This document shows positions 1-9,100 of a stretch of 64,000 bases of DNA, piece by piece. Every line of letters begins with the position of its first letter. Positions within the stretch are counted from its first letter, which is position 1. A model generated the notes under the pieces. The model saw only the letters and a program-made list of their open reading frames with translations, searched no databases and had not been told where the DNA came from. Both the position numbers and the translations under genes were made by a program. Source of the DNA: Enterococcus asini ATCC 700915 (lineage in GTDB: Bacteria > Bacillota > Bacilli > Lactobacillales > Enterococcaceae); the NCBI RefSeq assembly GCF_000407365.1, contig NZ_ASVU01000001.1, positions 1,645,501 through 1,709,500 of the forward strand, in the 5' to 3' direction.

Positions 1-294
1 TCAAAACAAGGAATCCCCGTTGCAGAATTCGAGGACTTTATCGCTGCTTTGGCAGGTTATGATAAGATAAAAGTAGTTGGTTTGATGACGATGGCACCTT
101 TTGCCTCGACAGCAGCCGAACAGCGAGACGTTTTCACGCAATTGGCCTTGTTACGAGATCAAATTCAGAGTAAAGCACTTTCCTGGGCCCCATGTCATGA
201 GCTAAGCATGGGCATGAGCAATGATTACCCCGTGGCAATCGAAGCAGGAGCGACGTTTGTTCGTGTCGGTAGCGCATTGTTTCAGGAGGAATAA
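1..294 (+). CDS. yggS: YggS-family PLP homeostasis protein, C-terminal part
   Basis: The frame is open from the first base, so the N-terminus lies upstream. The visible 97 residues contain VGLMTMAPF and then ELSMGMSNDYPVAIEAG followed by a VRVGSALF ending, which are the conserved C-terminal blocks of YggS/YlmE proteins (alanine-racemase-like barrel that binds pyridoxal phosphate and buffers it in the cytosol). Family members are about 220-230 residues, so more than half is missing. The gene ends 13 bases before sepF, whose ribosome site (AAAGGAGG) begins right at its stop codon. Position before sepF matches the ylmE-sepF-ylmG-ylmH order at the end of Firmicute division clusters. Identification is firm; catalytic lysine is outside the window. 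Confidence 0.93.
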   Translation, partial: SKQGIPVAEFEDFIAALAGYDKIKVVGLMTMAPFASTAAEQRDVFTQLALLRDQIQSKALSWAPCHELSMGMSNDYPVAIEAGATFVRVGSALFQEE

Positions 295-307
295 AGGAGG
301 AAACCCA

Positions 308-841
308 ATGAACATTTTAAGCAAGTTCACTGATTTTTTTGGCTTGTCTGAAGAGGAAGACATGGAGTATGAAGTGGAAGCAGTGGCGCCAGCCCGGACA
401 GTCCAACCAACTCCCCAAGTAACCCCTAAGAAGAAAGTCACAATTAGTGAACCTCAAACAAGTTATCAAAAAGCAGCACCGGTACAAGAAGAAAAAGTCG
501 TGTCCATTCATCAAAATCCACGACCTGTTCAACAAAAAAAGGTTACGCAAAGAGTCAAAGGCGAGCCCGTGGTAAAGATTTCCATCTTGGAACCACGGAA
601 CTACAACGAGATTCAGAGCATTGCCAAACGCTTGTTGAACAATGAAGCGGTTTTGATTAATTTCCATAAGGTGGAAGAAGATCAAGCAAGACGCATCGTG
701 GACTTTTTGACGGGGACTGTGTACGCCCAAGACGGGGACATCACCCGGGTAGGAGACGAAATCTTCCTTTGTACGCCAAAAGATGTGGCCGTAGAAGGTG
801 TGCAAGCACTCTATGATGAACAAGTGGCCTTTGAGGTCTAA
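308..841 (+). CDS. sepF: Cell division protein SepF
   Basis: 177 residues. SepF binds FtsZ and anchors and aligns the Z-ring at the membrane. The N-terminus MNILSKFTDFFGL is the amphipathic membrane-binding helix; a variable acidic and Pro/Gln/Lys-rich linker covers roughly residues 18-100; the C-terminal globular domain carries ILEPRNYNEIQSIAKRLLN and the typical block around VLINFHKVEEDQARRIVDFL, ending in the conserved VYAQDGDI...GDEIFLCTP segment. The ATG at 308 is chosen because it follows AAAGGAGG and gives the family N-terminus; an earlier ATG in frame (221) would lie inside yggS. Located between yggS and yggT as in other Firmicutes. Confidence 0.96.
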   Translation: MNILSKFTDFFGLSEEEDMEYEVEAVAPARTVQPTPQVTPKKKVTISEPQTSYQKAAPVQEEKVVSIHQNPRPVQQKKVTQRVKGEPVVKISILEPRNYNEIQSIAKRLLNNEAVLINFHKVEEDQARRIVDFLTGTVYAQDGDITRVGDEIFLCTPKDVAVEGVQALYDEQVAFEV

Positions 842-858
842 CTAAGGGGGAGTCAACA

Positions 859-1140
859 ATCATCTTTCAACTGTTGAACTTATTTATTAAACTTGTGGAT
901 TTGTACTCCATGGTTTTAGTGATTTATGCGCTTTTGTCCTGGATGCCTGGAGGATATGAATCTGGTATTGGCCGGCTATTGGCAAAGATTTGTGAACCAT
1001 TCTTAAATCTCTTTCGCAAATTGCCACTGTCTTTTGGGCCAGTAGACTTTAGCATTATGATTGCCATTTTGGCATTGAATTTTGGTGGCCGGATTATTTA
1101 CCAGTTGTTGTGGAATCTGGCTGTGCGACTGTTGTATTAA
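859..1140 (+). CDS. YggT family membrane protein (YlmG), with apparent ATC start
   Basis: About 93 residues with two hydrophobic segments, one around LVDLYSMVLVIYALLSWMPG and one near the C-terminus around FSIMIAILALNFGG. This is the YggT/YlmG family, a small membrane protein linked to division and chromosome segregation, always near sepF. The start is odd. A good Shine-Dalgarno, AAGGGGGAG at 844-852, has no ATG, GTG or TTG at normal distance. In frame, ATC at 859 lies 6 bases after it and gives (M)IFQLLNLFIKLVDLYS, a normal family N-terminus. The first standard start codon, TTG at 874, is 21 bases away and would remove part of the first helix. I therefore place the start at 859, with ATC at 862 or TTG at 874 as alternatives. 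Confidence 0.8.
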   Translation: MIFQLLNLFIKLVDLYSMVLVIYALLSWMPGGYESGIGRLLAKICEPFLNLFRKLPLSFGPVDFSIMIAILALNFGGRIIYQLLWNLAVRLLY

Positions 1141-1164
1141 ACGGGGGAAAGGGGAAATGAGTTC

Positions 1165-1947
1165 ATGAATGCGAATGTGTACCAACATTTTCGTCAGGAA
1201 GAACGCCCCTTTATTGATGGTGTGGCTGATTGGATTGAACAAGTCCAAATGCAGTATGCGCCTTATTTGACGGATTTTCTTGATCCGCGTCAGGCTTATA
1301 TTGTAGAAACGATGATTCGCCAAGAAACGGAGCTGAAATTTCAGTTTCAAGGTGGCTATCAGGCGGCAGAACGAGTGCGGTGTTTGATTTATCCAGATTA
1401 CTATGAACCAACCTTGGATGAATTCGACATTCAATTATTCGAAATTCACTATCCTGTGAAATTTGCTACCTTAGGGCACGGGCGAGTCTTAGGCACACTG
1501 GTCAACAGTGGGGTGAAAAGGGAATACTTTGGGGACATCATCAGTGATGGTCAACGTTGGCAAGTCTTTGTGGCAAAAGAAGTCGCAAGCTATGTCAAAC
1601 TACAGGTTGAAAAAATCGGCAATGTCACCGTTCGCTTGGAAGAGCGCAATTACACGGATATTTTGCTACCAATCGATGCTTGGACCACGGAAAAACTCAC
1701 CGTGAGTTCCCTGCGGTTGGATACGGTAATTTCTAGCGTCTATAATATTTCTCGGCAACGCTCGAAGCAGTTAATCGAGTCGGGGAAAATTAAGGTCAAT
1801 TGGCGGGAAGAAACCCGACCGGATTTTTTGTTGGATTTGTTGGATATTGTGTCCATTAGAGGCTTTGGTCGCATACAGCTCCAAGGACTGGAAGGGCAGA
1901 CGAAAAAAGAAAAGATACGTTTGGTCTTAGGTGTCCTGCGTAAATAA
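1165..1947 (+). CDS. ylmH: YlmH, S4-domain RNA-binding protein
   Basis: 260 residues. The C-terminal third holds an S4 RNA-binding domain (LRLDTVISSVYNISRQRSKQ, then LIESGKIKVNW), preceded by the YlmH-specific N-terminal and central domain seen in proteins of the division cluster. Family knowledge: YlmH binds peptidyl-tRNA-obstructed 50S subunits and can act in ribosome rescue like RqcP. ATG at 1165 follows GGGGAAAGGGGAAATGAG; the alternative ATG at 1156 would leave no spacing. The gene sits between yggT and divIVA, transcribed with them; the gap to divIVA is 22 bases, so the genes are probably one operon. Confidence 0.93.
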   Translation: MNANVYQHFRQEERPFIDGVADWIEQVQMQYAPYLTDFLDPRQAYIVETMIRQETELKFQFQGGYQAAERVRCLIYPDYYEPTLDEFDIQLFEIHYPVKFATLGHGRVLGTLVNSGVKREYFGDIISDGQRWQVFVAKEVASYVKLQVEKIGNVTVRLEERNYTDILLPIDAWTTEKLTVSSLRLDTVISSVYNISRQRSKQLIESGKIKVNWREETRPDFLLDLLDIVSIRGFGRIQLQGLEGQTKKEKIRLVLGVLRK

Positions 1948-1969
1948 ACAAAAAAAGGCGGTAACAACA

Positions 1970-2716
1970 ATGGCATTAACACCACTAGATATTAACAATA
2001 AAAGTTTCTCCACTAAAATGCGCGGCTATAGCCAAGATGAAGTGGATGATTTCATGGACTTAGTCGGCCGTGACTATGAAGAAGCGGTCACCAAAAATCG
2101 TGAACTAGAAAAAGCACTGAAACATGCAGAAGAAAAATTGGAATACTTCAATGAGTTGAAAGACGCTTTGAATCAATCCATTATTGTGGCACAAGATACT
2201 GCGGATAAAGTAAAAACTTCTGCTTCCAAAGAATCAGAAGTAATGATTACATCTGCGCAAAACAAAGCGGATGACCTAGTTTCTACTGCAGAAAAACGGG
2301 CCAATGAATTGACTGCCGCAGCAGAAGCTAAGGCTAAAGAAATCTTAAATGACGCAACGGTTAACGCTCGTCAATTGGCGACTGAAACCAATGATTTGAA
2401 GACGAAGACCCGGGTCTTCCACCAAAACCTTTCCTTGATGTTGCAATCACAATTGGAAATGGTGAAGAGCCCTGAATGGGATGAAATCTTGAAACCATTT
2501 AACAGCTATGTGCAAGATGGTCACGAAGTTTTCAAAGAGCTAGTGGCAAAAGACCTTGACAATGAAGCGGAACCTGAAGTAAACTCGGAAGCAGAAACAA
2601 CAAGTCCAGTGGAAGTCGTGGAAGCCTCCAAGAAAGTCGTGGAGCTAACCGATGAGGACACTGAGGTCAAAGATTTAGAAGATGCCAAGAAACTCTTGGA
2701 TAAAATGGACAAATAA
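1970..2716 (+). CDS. divIVA: DivIVA, cell-pole and division-site coiled-coil protein
   Basis: 248 residues. The N-terminal lipid-binding domain begins MALTPLDINNKSFSTKMRGY and includes the QDEVDDFMD block typical of DivIVA; two coiled-coil segments follow (about 30-70 and 75-160), rich in Ala, Lys and Glu. The tail (about 200-248) is acidic. DivIVA recognises negatively curved membrane and directs septal and peripheral wall synthesis. ATG at 1970 is preceded by AAGGCGG at 1956-1962; a longer frame reaching back into ylmH is rejected. It is the last gene before the T-box of ileS; no hairpin terminator is seen between its stop and the riboswitch. Confidence 0.95.
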   Translation: MALTPLDINNKSFSTKMRGYSQDEVDDFMDLVGRDYEEAVTKNRELEKALKHAEEKLEYFNELKDALNQSIIVAQDTADKVKTSASKESEVMITSAQNKADDLVSTAEKRANELTAAAEAKAKEILNDATVNARQLATETNDLKTKTRVFHQNLSLMLQSQLEMVKSPEWDEILKPFNSYVQDGHEVFKELVAKDLDNEAEPEVNSEAETTSPVEVVEASKKVVELTDEDTEVKDLEDAKKLLDKMDK

Positions 2717-2727
2717 TCAAGCAAGTA

Positions 2728-2949
2728 AAACAGAAAAGTCAATGGCACCTTGTCAGCGAGCCGGAAGCAGGTGAAAGTCCGGTCAAGCTCTGCGATTGAA
2801 AAGATCCTTTACTGCTCTTGGTAGGCGAAGCGCAAGTGAGTAGTCTGCCACGGTTGATGTCGTTACCCATCACACAAGGAGGTTTTACGACCTCGAATTT
2901 GGGTGGTACCACGACACGATCGTCCCTTTTAGGGAGATCGTGTTTTTTT
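2728..2949 (+). ncRNA. T-box riboswitch leader of ileS
   Basis: The leader contains the T-box sequence GGGTGGTACCACG at 2901-2913, which pairs with uncharged tRNA in the antiterminator. Upstream is a long stem I, with GAGCCGGA near 2756 pairing with TCCGGTC and AAGCTC at 2777-2790. An ATC triplet at 2804-2806 is a good candidate for the isoleucine specifier, matching the downstream isoleucyl-tRNA synthetase. The element ends in a strong terminator (2915-2949). Mechanism known for the family: uncharged tRNA-Ile stabilises the antiterminator and lets ileS be transcribed. The specifier position is my inference from the sequence. Confidence 0.93.
2915..2949 (+). terminator. Rho-independent terminator of the T-box
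   Basis: CACGATC-G-TCCCT pairs with AGGGA-GATCGTG and is followed by seven T. It overlaps the end of the T-box sequence, so terminator and antiterminator are mutually exclusive. Confidence 0.92.
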
Positions 2950-2995
2950 GTGCTCCTAGACTGATTGACTGTACTTTGGAAAGGAAGAAAAACAG

Positions 2996-5794
2996 ATGAA
3001 GATGAAAGAAACCTTGCATCTTGGGAAAACAGGATTTCCCATGCGCGGCAACTTGCCGACCCGCGAAGCTCAGTGGCAAAAAGAATGGGAAGAGGCGGAC
3101 ATTTACGGACGCCGTCAAAAGCTAAACGAAGGGAAACCGACCTTTATCCTCCACGATGGACCTCCTTATGCGAATGGGAATATCCATTTAGGCCATTCTT
3201 TGAACAAAATTTCCAAGGATATCATCATCCGCTCCAAATCCATGTCTGGCTTTAGAGCGCCTTATGTTCCTGGTTGGGATACCCATGGTTTGCCAATCGA
3301 ACAAGTTTTGGCCAATAAAGGGATCAAACGCAAGGAAATGTCCATGGAGGAATACCGGGAAAAATGTAAAGAGTATGCCTTGACCCAAGTGGACATGCAA
3401 CGCAATGACTTTAAGCGTCTAGGGGTTGCCGGTGACTGGGATCACCCTTACGTGACTTTGGATGCGGAATATGAAGCGGCTGAAATCCGTGTGTTCGGGA
3501 AAATGGCGGAAAAAGGCTATATCTACAAAGGGTTGAAACCAATCTATTGGTCCCCGTCTTCTGAGTCTTCATTGGCGGAAGCGGAAATCGAGTACAAAGA
3601 TGTGAAATCACCCTCGATTTACGTGGCCTTTAAAGTCGTGGATGGCAAAGAGGTCTTGGATCAAGATACGTCATTGATCATCTGGACGACTACTCCTTGG
3701 ACCATTCCTGCAAACTTAGGGATCTCTGTGAACCCTGATTTTACCTATGTACAAATCGAAGCAGATGGCCAAAAATATGTGGTCGCTAAAGATCTATTGG
3801 ACACTGTGAAAGAAGCAATCGGCTGGGCTGATGTGAAAGTCTTGAAAGAATTCCCTGGGACAGCCATGGAAAACATGACGGCTCAACATCCTTTCTATGA
3901 CCGGACTTCTCTTGTAATGGTGGGGGATCACGTAACACTCGATGCCGGGACTGGCTTGGTTCATACTGCGCCAGGACACGGGGAAGATGACTACATCATC
4001 GGGAAGAAATACGGCTTAGACATCTTGTCTCCTGTGGACTCTCGTGGGGTCTTCACGGAAGAAGCACCAGGCTTTGAAGGTATCTTCTACGACAAGGCTA
4101 ATCCGATGATTACCGACTTACTAAAAGAAAAAGGCGCATTGTTGAAACTAGACTTCTTCACCCATAGCTACCCTCATGACTGGCGGACGAAGAAACCGGT
4201 AATCTACCGGGCAACGCCACAGTGGTTTGCTTCCATCGATAAATTCCGCCAAGACATCTTAGACGAAGTGGAAAAAGTCGATTGGGTCATTCCTTGGGGG
4301 AAAACCCGATTGTACAATATGATCCGGGATCGCGGCGACTGGGTAATTTCTCGTCAACGGGCGTGGGGCGTACCATTGCCAATCTTCTATGCGGAAAATG
4401 GCGATGCAATCTTAACACCGGAAACCATCGAACACGTGGCACAATTGTTTGAAGAGCACGGTTCAAATATCTGGTTTGAAAAAGAAGCCAAACAATTATT
4501 GCCAGCGGGCTTCACCCATCCAGGTTCACCAAATGGCGAATTCACCAAAGAAAAAGACATCATGGACGTGTGGTTCGACTCTGGTTCATCCCATGAAGCA
4601 GTCTTGCGCAATCGTCCGGAACTTCACTTCCCAGCAGACCTTTACTTGGAAGGCTCTGACCAATACCGGGGCTGGTTCAACTCTTCCATCACGACCAGTG
4701 TTGCCATTAACGGCGTAGCACCTTACAAAGCGGTCTTGTCCCAAGGCTTCACTTTGGACGGGGAAGGTCGCAAGATGAGTAAGTCTTTAGGCAATACGAT
4801 TGCCCCAGATAAAGTCATCAAACAAATGGGTGCGGATATCTTGCGCTTGTGGGTGACCAGTGTGGATACGGAAGCCGATGTGCGGGTATCTATGGAAAAC
4901 TTGAATCAAGTCGCCGAAGTATACCGGAAGATCCGCAATACCATGCGTTTCCTTTTGGCAAATACCACCGACTTTGAACCTGCCACAGATACAGTAGCCT
5001 ACGAAGACTTGCGTCCAGTCGACAAGTACATGTTAATCCGTTTGAATCAAACGATCCAAACCGTACGGGACAAAGGCTATGACAAGTATGACTTCGTGAC
5101 GATCTACAAAACGATCTTGAACTTCTTAACGGTGGAATTGTCTTCCTTCTACTTGGACTTTGCCAAAGATGTGGTGTATATCGAATCAGAAGATGCCCCT
5201 GCTCGTCGTAGCATGCAAACGGTCTTCTACCAAACCGCAGTGGCTTTGACGAAACTGTTGACGCCAATCTTGCCTCATACAGCGGAAGAAATCTGGAGCT
5301 ACTTGAAAGAAGAAGAGGAATACGTGCAATTAGCGGAATTCCCAGCGTATCAAACTTTCGCTAACCAAGAAGAATTGTTGGATACTTGGAGTGCTTTTAT
5401 GGACTTCCGGGATGAAGTCTTGAAAGCTTTGGAAGCCGCTCGGAATGAAAAACTTATCGGCCGCTCCCTTGAAGCAAAATTAAGCGTCTATCCATCTGAA
5501 CAAGTGGCGGATCTCTTGCGGGCTGTGGACAGTGATTTGGCCCAATTATTGATCGTCTCTCCTGATTTCTTAACCGTTTATCCAGCGGGAACTGTTGCAC
5601 CAGAAGCAGCGATGAAATTTGAAGACGTGGCTTTATTAGTGGAAAAAGCAGAAGGGGAAGTTTGCGAACGTTGCCGTCAAGTCAAAAAAGACGTAGGTAG
5701 CGACGAAAAATTGCCAACCCTTTGCGCAAGCTGTAGTGAAATCGTGGAAGCCAACTATCCCGAAGCTGTAGCAGAAGGTTTTGAAACAAAATAA
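2996..5794 (+). CDS. ileS: Isoleucyl-tRNA synthetase
   Basis: 932 residues, class I synthetase that charges tRNA-Ile. The HIGH signature is HLGH in [16 protein letters not shown] (about residue 60-70); KMSKS occurs in [12 protein letters not shown] (about 595). The central CP1 editing domain with the [11 protein letters not shown] block is present, as is [12 protein letters not shown]-terminal zinc finger is visible as CERCRQ...CASC (about residues 890-915). Start ATG 2996 lies about 10 bases after AAGGA; a second ATG at 3002 is too far. It is controlled by the isoleucine T-box just upstream and ends at a strong terminator. The Firmicute-type eukaryote-unlike form is expected from the zinc tail. 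Confidence 0.98.
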   Translation: MKMKETLHLGKTGFPMRGNLPTREAQWQKEWEEADIYGRRQKLNEGKPTFILHDGPPYANGNIHLGHSLNKISKDIIIRSKSMSGFRAPYVPGWDTHGLPIEQVLANKGIKRKEMSMEEYREKCKEYALTQVDMQRNDFKRLGVAGDWDHPYVTLDAEYEAAEIRVFGKMAEKGYIYKGLKPIYWSPSSESSLAEAEIEYKDVKSPSIYVAFKVVDGKEVLDQDTSLIIWTTTPWTIPANLGISVNPDFTYVQIEADGQKYVVAKDLLDTVKEAIGWADVKVLKEFPGTAMENMTAQHPFYDRTSLVMVGDHVTLDAGTGLVHTAPGHGEDDYIIGKKYGLDILSPVDSRGVFTEEAPGFEGIFYDKANPMITDLLKEKGALLKLDFFTHSYPHDWRTKKPVIYRATPQWFASIDKFRQDILDEVEKVDWVIPWGKTRLYNMIRDRGDWVISRQRAWGVPLPIFYAENGDAILTPETIEHVAQLFEEHGSNIWFEKEAKQLLPAGFTHPGSPNGEFTKEKDIMDVWFDSGSSHEAVLRNRPELHFPADLYLEGSDQYRGWFNSSITTSVAINGVAPYKAVLSQGFTLDGEGRKMSKSLGNTIAPDKVIKQMGADILRLWVTSVDTEADVRVSMENLNQVAEVYRKIRNTMRFLLANTTDFEPATDTVAYEDLRPVDKYMLIRLNQTIQTVRDKGYDKYDFVTIYKTILNFLTVELSSFYLDFAKDVVYIESEDAPARRSMQTVFYQTAVALTKLLTPILPHTAEEIWSYLKEEEEYVQLAEFPAYQTFANQEELLDTWSAFMDFRDEVLKALEAARNEKLIGRSLEAKLSVYPSEQVADLLRAVDSDLAQLLIVSPDFLTVYPAGTVAPEAAMKFEDVALLVEKAEGEVCERCRQVKKDVGSDEKLPTLCASCSEIVEANYPEAVAEGFETK

Positions 5795-5815
5795 AAGTAT
5801 TACGCTAGCTAAGCG

Positions 5816-5855
5816 GCCCTGTTGCAAACAAGCACGTTTGCAACAGGGCTTTTTT
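5816..5855 (+). terminator. Terminator after ileS
   Basis: GCCCTGTTGCAAAC pairs perfectly with GTTTGCAACAGGGC across a 6-base loop, followed by six T. Confidence 0.95.
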
Positions 5856-6060
5856 GTCCGGAAAAAGCAGGTGGCATCATGTTTAAAAAAGGTGGGTCTG
5901 ATGAGGCCAGCGTGTTTGGTTTAAGCACCATATCGGAACGAAAGCCTATTTTTCACATGTCATGTTAGGAAATCGAGCGTTATCTTTGCATCGGTGTGTT
6001 AGATTTTTGCTTGTTTCCGAACATTCGGCTTTAAAACTTTTCGTTCCCAGTGAAAAAAGA
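5856..6060. other. Gene-free stretch between ileS and gltB promoter
   Basis: About 205 bases between the ileS terminator and the gltB promoter. No credible open reading frame with a ribosome site, no repeat and no further hairpin with a T-run were seen. Upstream activator sites for gltB could lie here but none is recognisable. Confidence 0.5.
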
Positions 6061-6089
6061 TTTACAACGTTTCTTAAAGCTAGTACACT
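6061..6089 (+). promoter_or_regulatory. Predicted sigma-A promoter of gltBD
   Basis: TTTACA at 6061-6066, 17-base spacer, TACACT at 6084-6089. The ATG of gltB is 45 bases further on. Confidence 0.65.
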
Positions 6090-6091
6090 GT

Positions 6092-6116
6092 TGAAAATTA
6101 GAATTTTCAGACTATT
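6092..6116 (+). promoter_or_regulatory. Inverted repeat and CodY-like box in gltB leader
   Basis: TGAAAATT-AG-AATTTTCA (6092-6109) is a perfect 8-bp inverted repeat at the expected transcription start. Overlapping it, AATTTTCAGACTATT (6102-6116) matches the CodY consensus AATTTTCWGAAAATT at 13 of 15 positions. Binding here would block transcription of gltBD when branched-chain amino acids and GTP are plentiful. This is inferred from sequence only. Confidence 0.5.
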
Positions 6117-6134
6117 AGAAATCGAGGTGTCAGG

Positions 6135-9100
6135 ATGAGAAAAAAACTAGCGGACGAAGCGTTATTATACGATCCAGCTTTTGAAAAAGATGCCTGTGGA
6201 ATGGGTTTTATCGCCCAAAAAGATGGCAAAAGCTCGCATTTATTAGTAGAACGGGCTTTGACCATGTTGGCCCGCATGAATCATCGGGGAGGTACTGGGG
6301 CAGAACCGGATACTGGCGATGGAGCCGGGATTTTAATGGCTTTACCGGATACTTTCTTTCAAGAGAAAGCCCAAGAAGCCGGAATTGAATTACCAGCCAA
6401 AGGTGAGTATGCCGTGGGGATGCTCTTTTTACCGAAAGAACAAAAGAAAAAAGTGGAGTTGCAAAAGGCCCTGGTCACAGACATCCTTGCGTCAGGTTTT
6501 GATGTCTTATGGACCCGGGATGTGCCTTATAATTTTTACAATTGTGGTCCTGGTGCTCAGGCGGTGATGCCGAGCTTTTTACAGATTTTTATCGAAAAGC
6601 CCTTGGATATGCAGACTGGGCGAGATTTTGAAGATCACCTCTTTTATCTGCGCCGGAAACTGGAAAAAAGCTATGATGCCAATGAAGTTTCCCTGTGCAG
6701 TCTCTCCTCTAAAACCATCGTTTACAAAGGGATGCTTCACGCCTATCAAGTGGCGGAGTTCTTCCCGGACTTAGTCGATCCGTCCATGGCGACGAGTATC
6801 GCATTGACTCACTCACGTTTTTCCACTAATACTTTTCCTAGTTGGGATCGGGCCCAACCTTTTCGTTTCTTGGCTCATAATGGGGAAATCAACACTCTCC
6901 GGGGCGCCGAAAACTGGATGCACAGCCACAATATCGAAGTCTACAACGAGGACAATTCCGACTCAGCCAAGTTGGAAAACTGTCTGGAATACTTGTATCG
7001 CAATGGCCGGGACATTCCCCATGCTTTGATGATGCTCGTGCCGGAAGCCTGGTCCAAAGAGACGAAACTCTCGGCAGAATTGACCGCATTTCATGAATAC
7101 AACGCAAGCTTTATGACGCCTTGGGATGGACCGGCTGCTTTGTGCTTTACAGACGGTGACATCGTAGGGGCAGCTTTGGATCGTAATGGTTTGCGGCCTT
7201 CCCGTTATTCCATTACAAAAGACGGCTTTATCATTGTGGCTTCGGAAAGTGGCGTCGTGGACTTGCCTCCGGAAACGGTCATTGAAAAAGGTGTCTTAGG
7301 TCCGGCGAATCTCTTTTTGGTGGATACCCGCAGCGGTCAAATCTTCCGCAATGCAGAAATTAAAGATCAGTATGCCAAGGCTCAGCCTTATGAAATCTGG
7401 TTGGCAGAAAACCGTCTAGAACTCGGGGAATTGACCGAACAAATCCCCGTACAGCGACATTTTGAAAAAGCAGAATTGGAACGCCTATGGAAACTTAACG
7501 GCTACACGGAAGAAATGACGCGCACAGTGATTGCTCCCATGGCAGAAAAAGGGGAAGAGCCCGTGATTTCCATGGGGTACGATGCACCTTTAGCGGTTTT
7601 AAGTGAACAGCCCCAGTCCTTATTTACCTACTTTAAACAACAGTTTGCCCAAGTCACCAATCCGCCAATCGATGCGATTAGAGAAGAAGTGGTCATCGGC
7701 ACGGAATTGTTCTTAGGTCGGGATGGGGATATTCGCAAAGACGTGGCGGAAAACTGCCGCAAACTGAAAGTCAACAGTCCGCTTTTGTCCACGGATGACT
7801 TTGAGAAATTACTAGCTTTAGATGATGGTCAGCAAAAAACGGCGGTTCAGTCGATTTTGTACAAACGGGATGTAGACAATCCCAACAGTCTCCAACAAGC
7901 CATGGAAGTCTTGTGCAAAGAAGCAGAAGCCCAAGTGGATGCCGGTGTCTCGATTCTTGTCTTAACGGATCGGCAACGGAAAAAAGGGGATGTGGCGATT
8001 CCGATTTTATTAGCGGTGTCCGGTCTCTATAATTATTTGGTGCGACAAGGGAAAGGTTCTTTGGTTTCTTTAGTGGTGGACTCTGGCGAAGTCTGCGAAG
8101 TGCATCACTGTGCTTTACTAATCGGCTATGGGGCCAGTGGGATTCATCCGTACTTGGCCTACGCTACCTTAGATGTATACGGTTTAAGCGATAAGGTAGA
8201 AAACTATCGGAAAGCCTGCGAAAAAGGTCTTGTAAAAGTCATGTCTCGCATGGGGATTTCCACCGTGGCAGGATATCAAGGGGCACAGCTCTTTGAAGCT
8301 CTAGGGATTGCTAGCCAGGTCACGGAGCAGTATTTCACCGGGACGGCTTCTCGAATCGGTGGCTTGAACTTGACTCAGATTGAAGGGGAGTACGACCGAC
8401 GCTATGAAGCGGCCTATGGGAGTTTTGCCAAAGACTTCTTGCCTTCTGGGGGGAGTTTCCAGTACAAGGCCGATGGAGAGCATCATCTGTACAATCCAAA
8501 GACGATTTACAATTTCCAAAAAGCCGTGCGCAGTGGAGACTATGCTCTTTATCGTAAGTACGCCACTGAAATGAATGAAGAAATGCTGGCGACCCCCACG
8601 ACTTTGCGGAGCATGTGGGAGTTTACCGGAGGACAAAAGATTCCGCTAAGTGAAGTAGAACCGGCTAGTAGCATTGTCAAACGCTTTAAGGTAGGGGCCA
8701 TGTCCTATGGGTCCTTAAGCGAGGAGGCCCACAAGTGTCTGGCCGAAGCGATGAATTCCATCGGGGCGAAATCCAACTCCGGGGAAGGTGGGGAAAATCC
8801 CAACCGCTTCAAGCCAACGAAAGACGGCCGCAACTTTAACAGTAAAATCAAACAAGTAGCTTCCGGACGCTTTGGGGTCAATACGGAATACTTAATGAGC
8901 GCCGAAGAATTGCAAATCAAAGTTGCCCAAGGTGCGAAACCGGGAGAAGGAGGCCAATTGCCCGGGAATAAAGTCTTTCCTTGGGTGGCAGAAATCCGAG
9001 GCTCCACGCCTGGAGTGCGTTTGATTTCCCCACCACCTCATCATGATATTTATTCCATTGAGGACTTGGCCCAGTTGATTTATGACTTGAAAGCTGTCAA

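Noticed and set aside
317-823. 168-residue minus-strand open frame opposite sepF
   Set aside because: Antisense shadow of sepF; no ribosome site, Phe/His-rich composition without any domain.
4890-5267. 125-residue minus-strand open frame inside ileS
   Set aside because: Shadow of a strongly conserved gene in the third codon position; no start signal.
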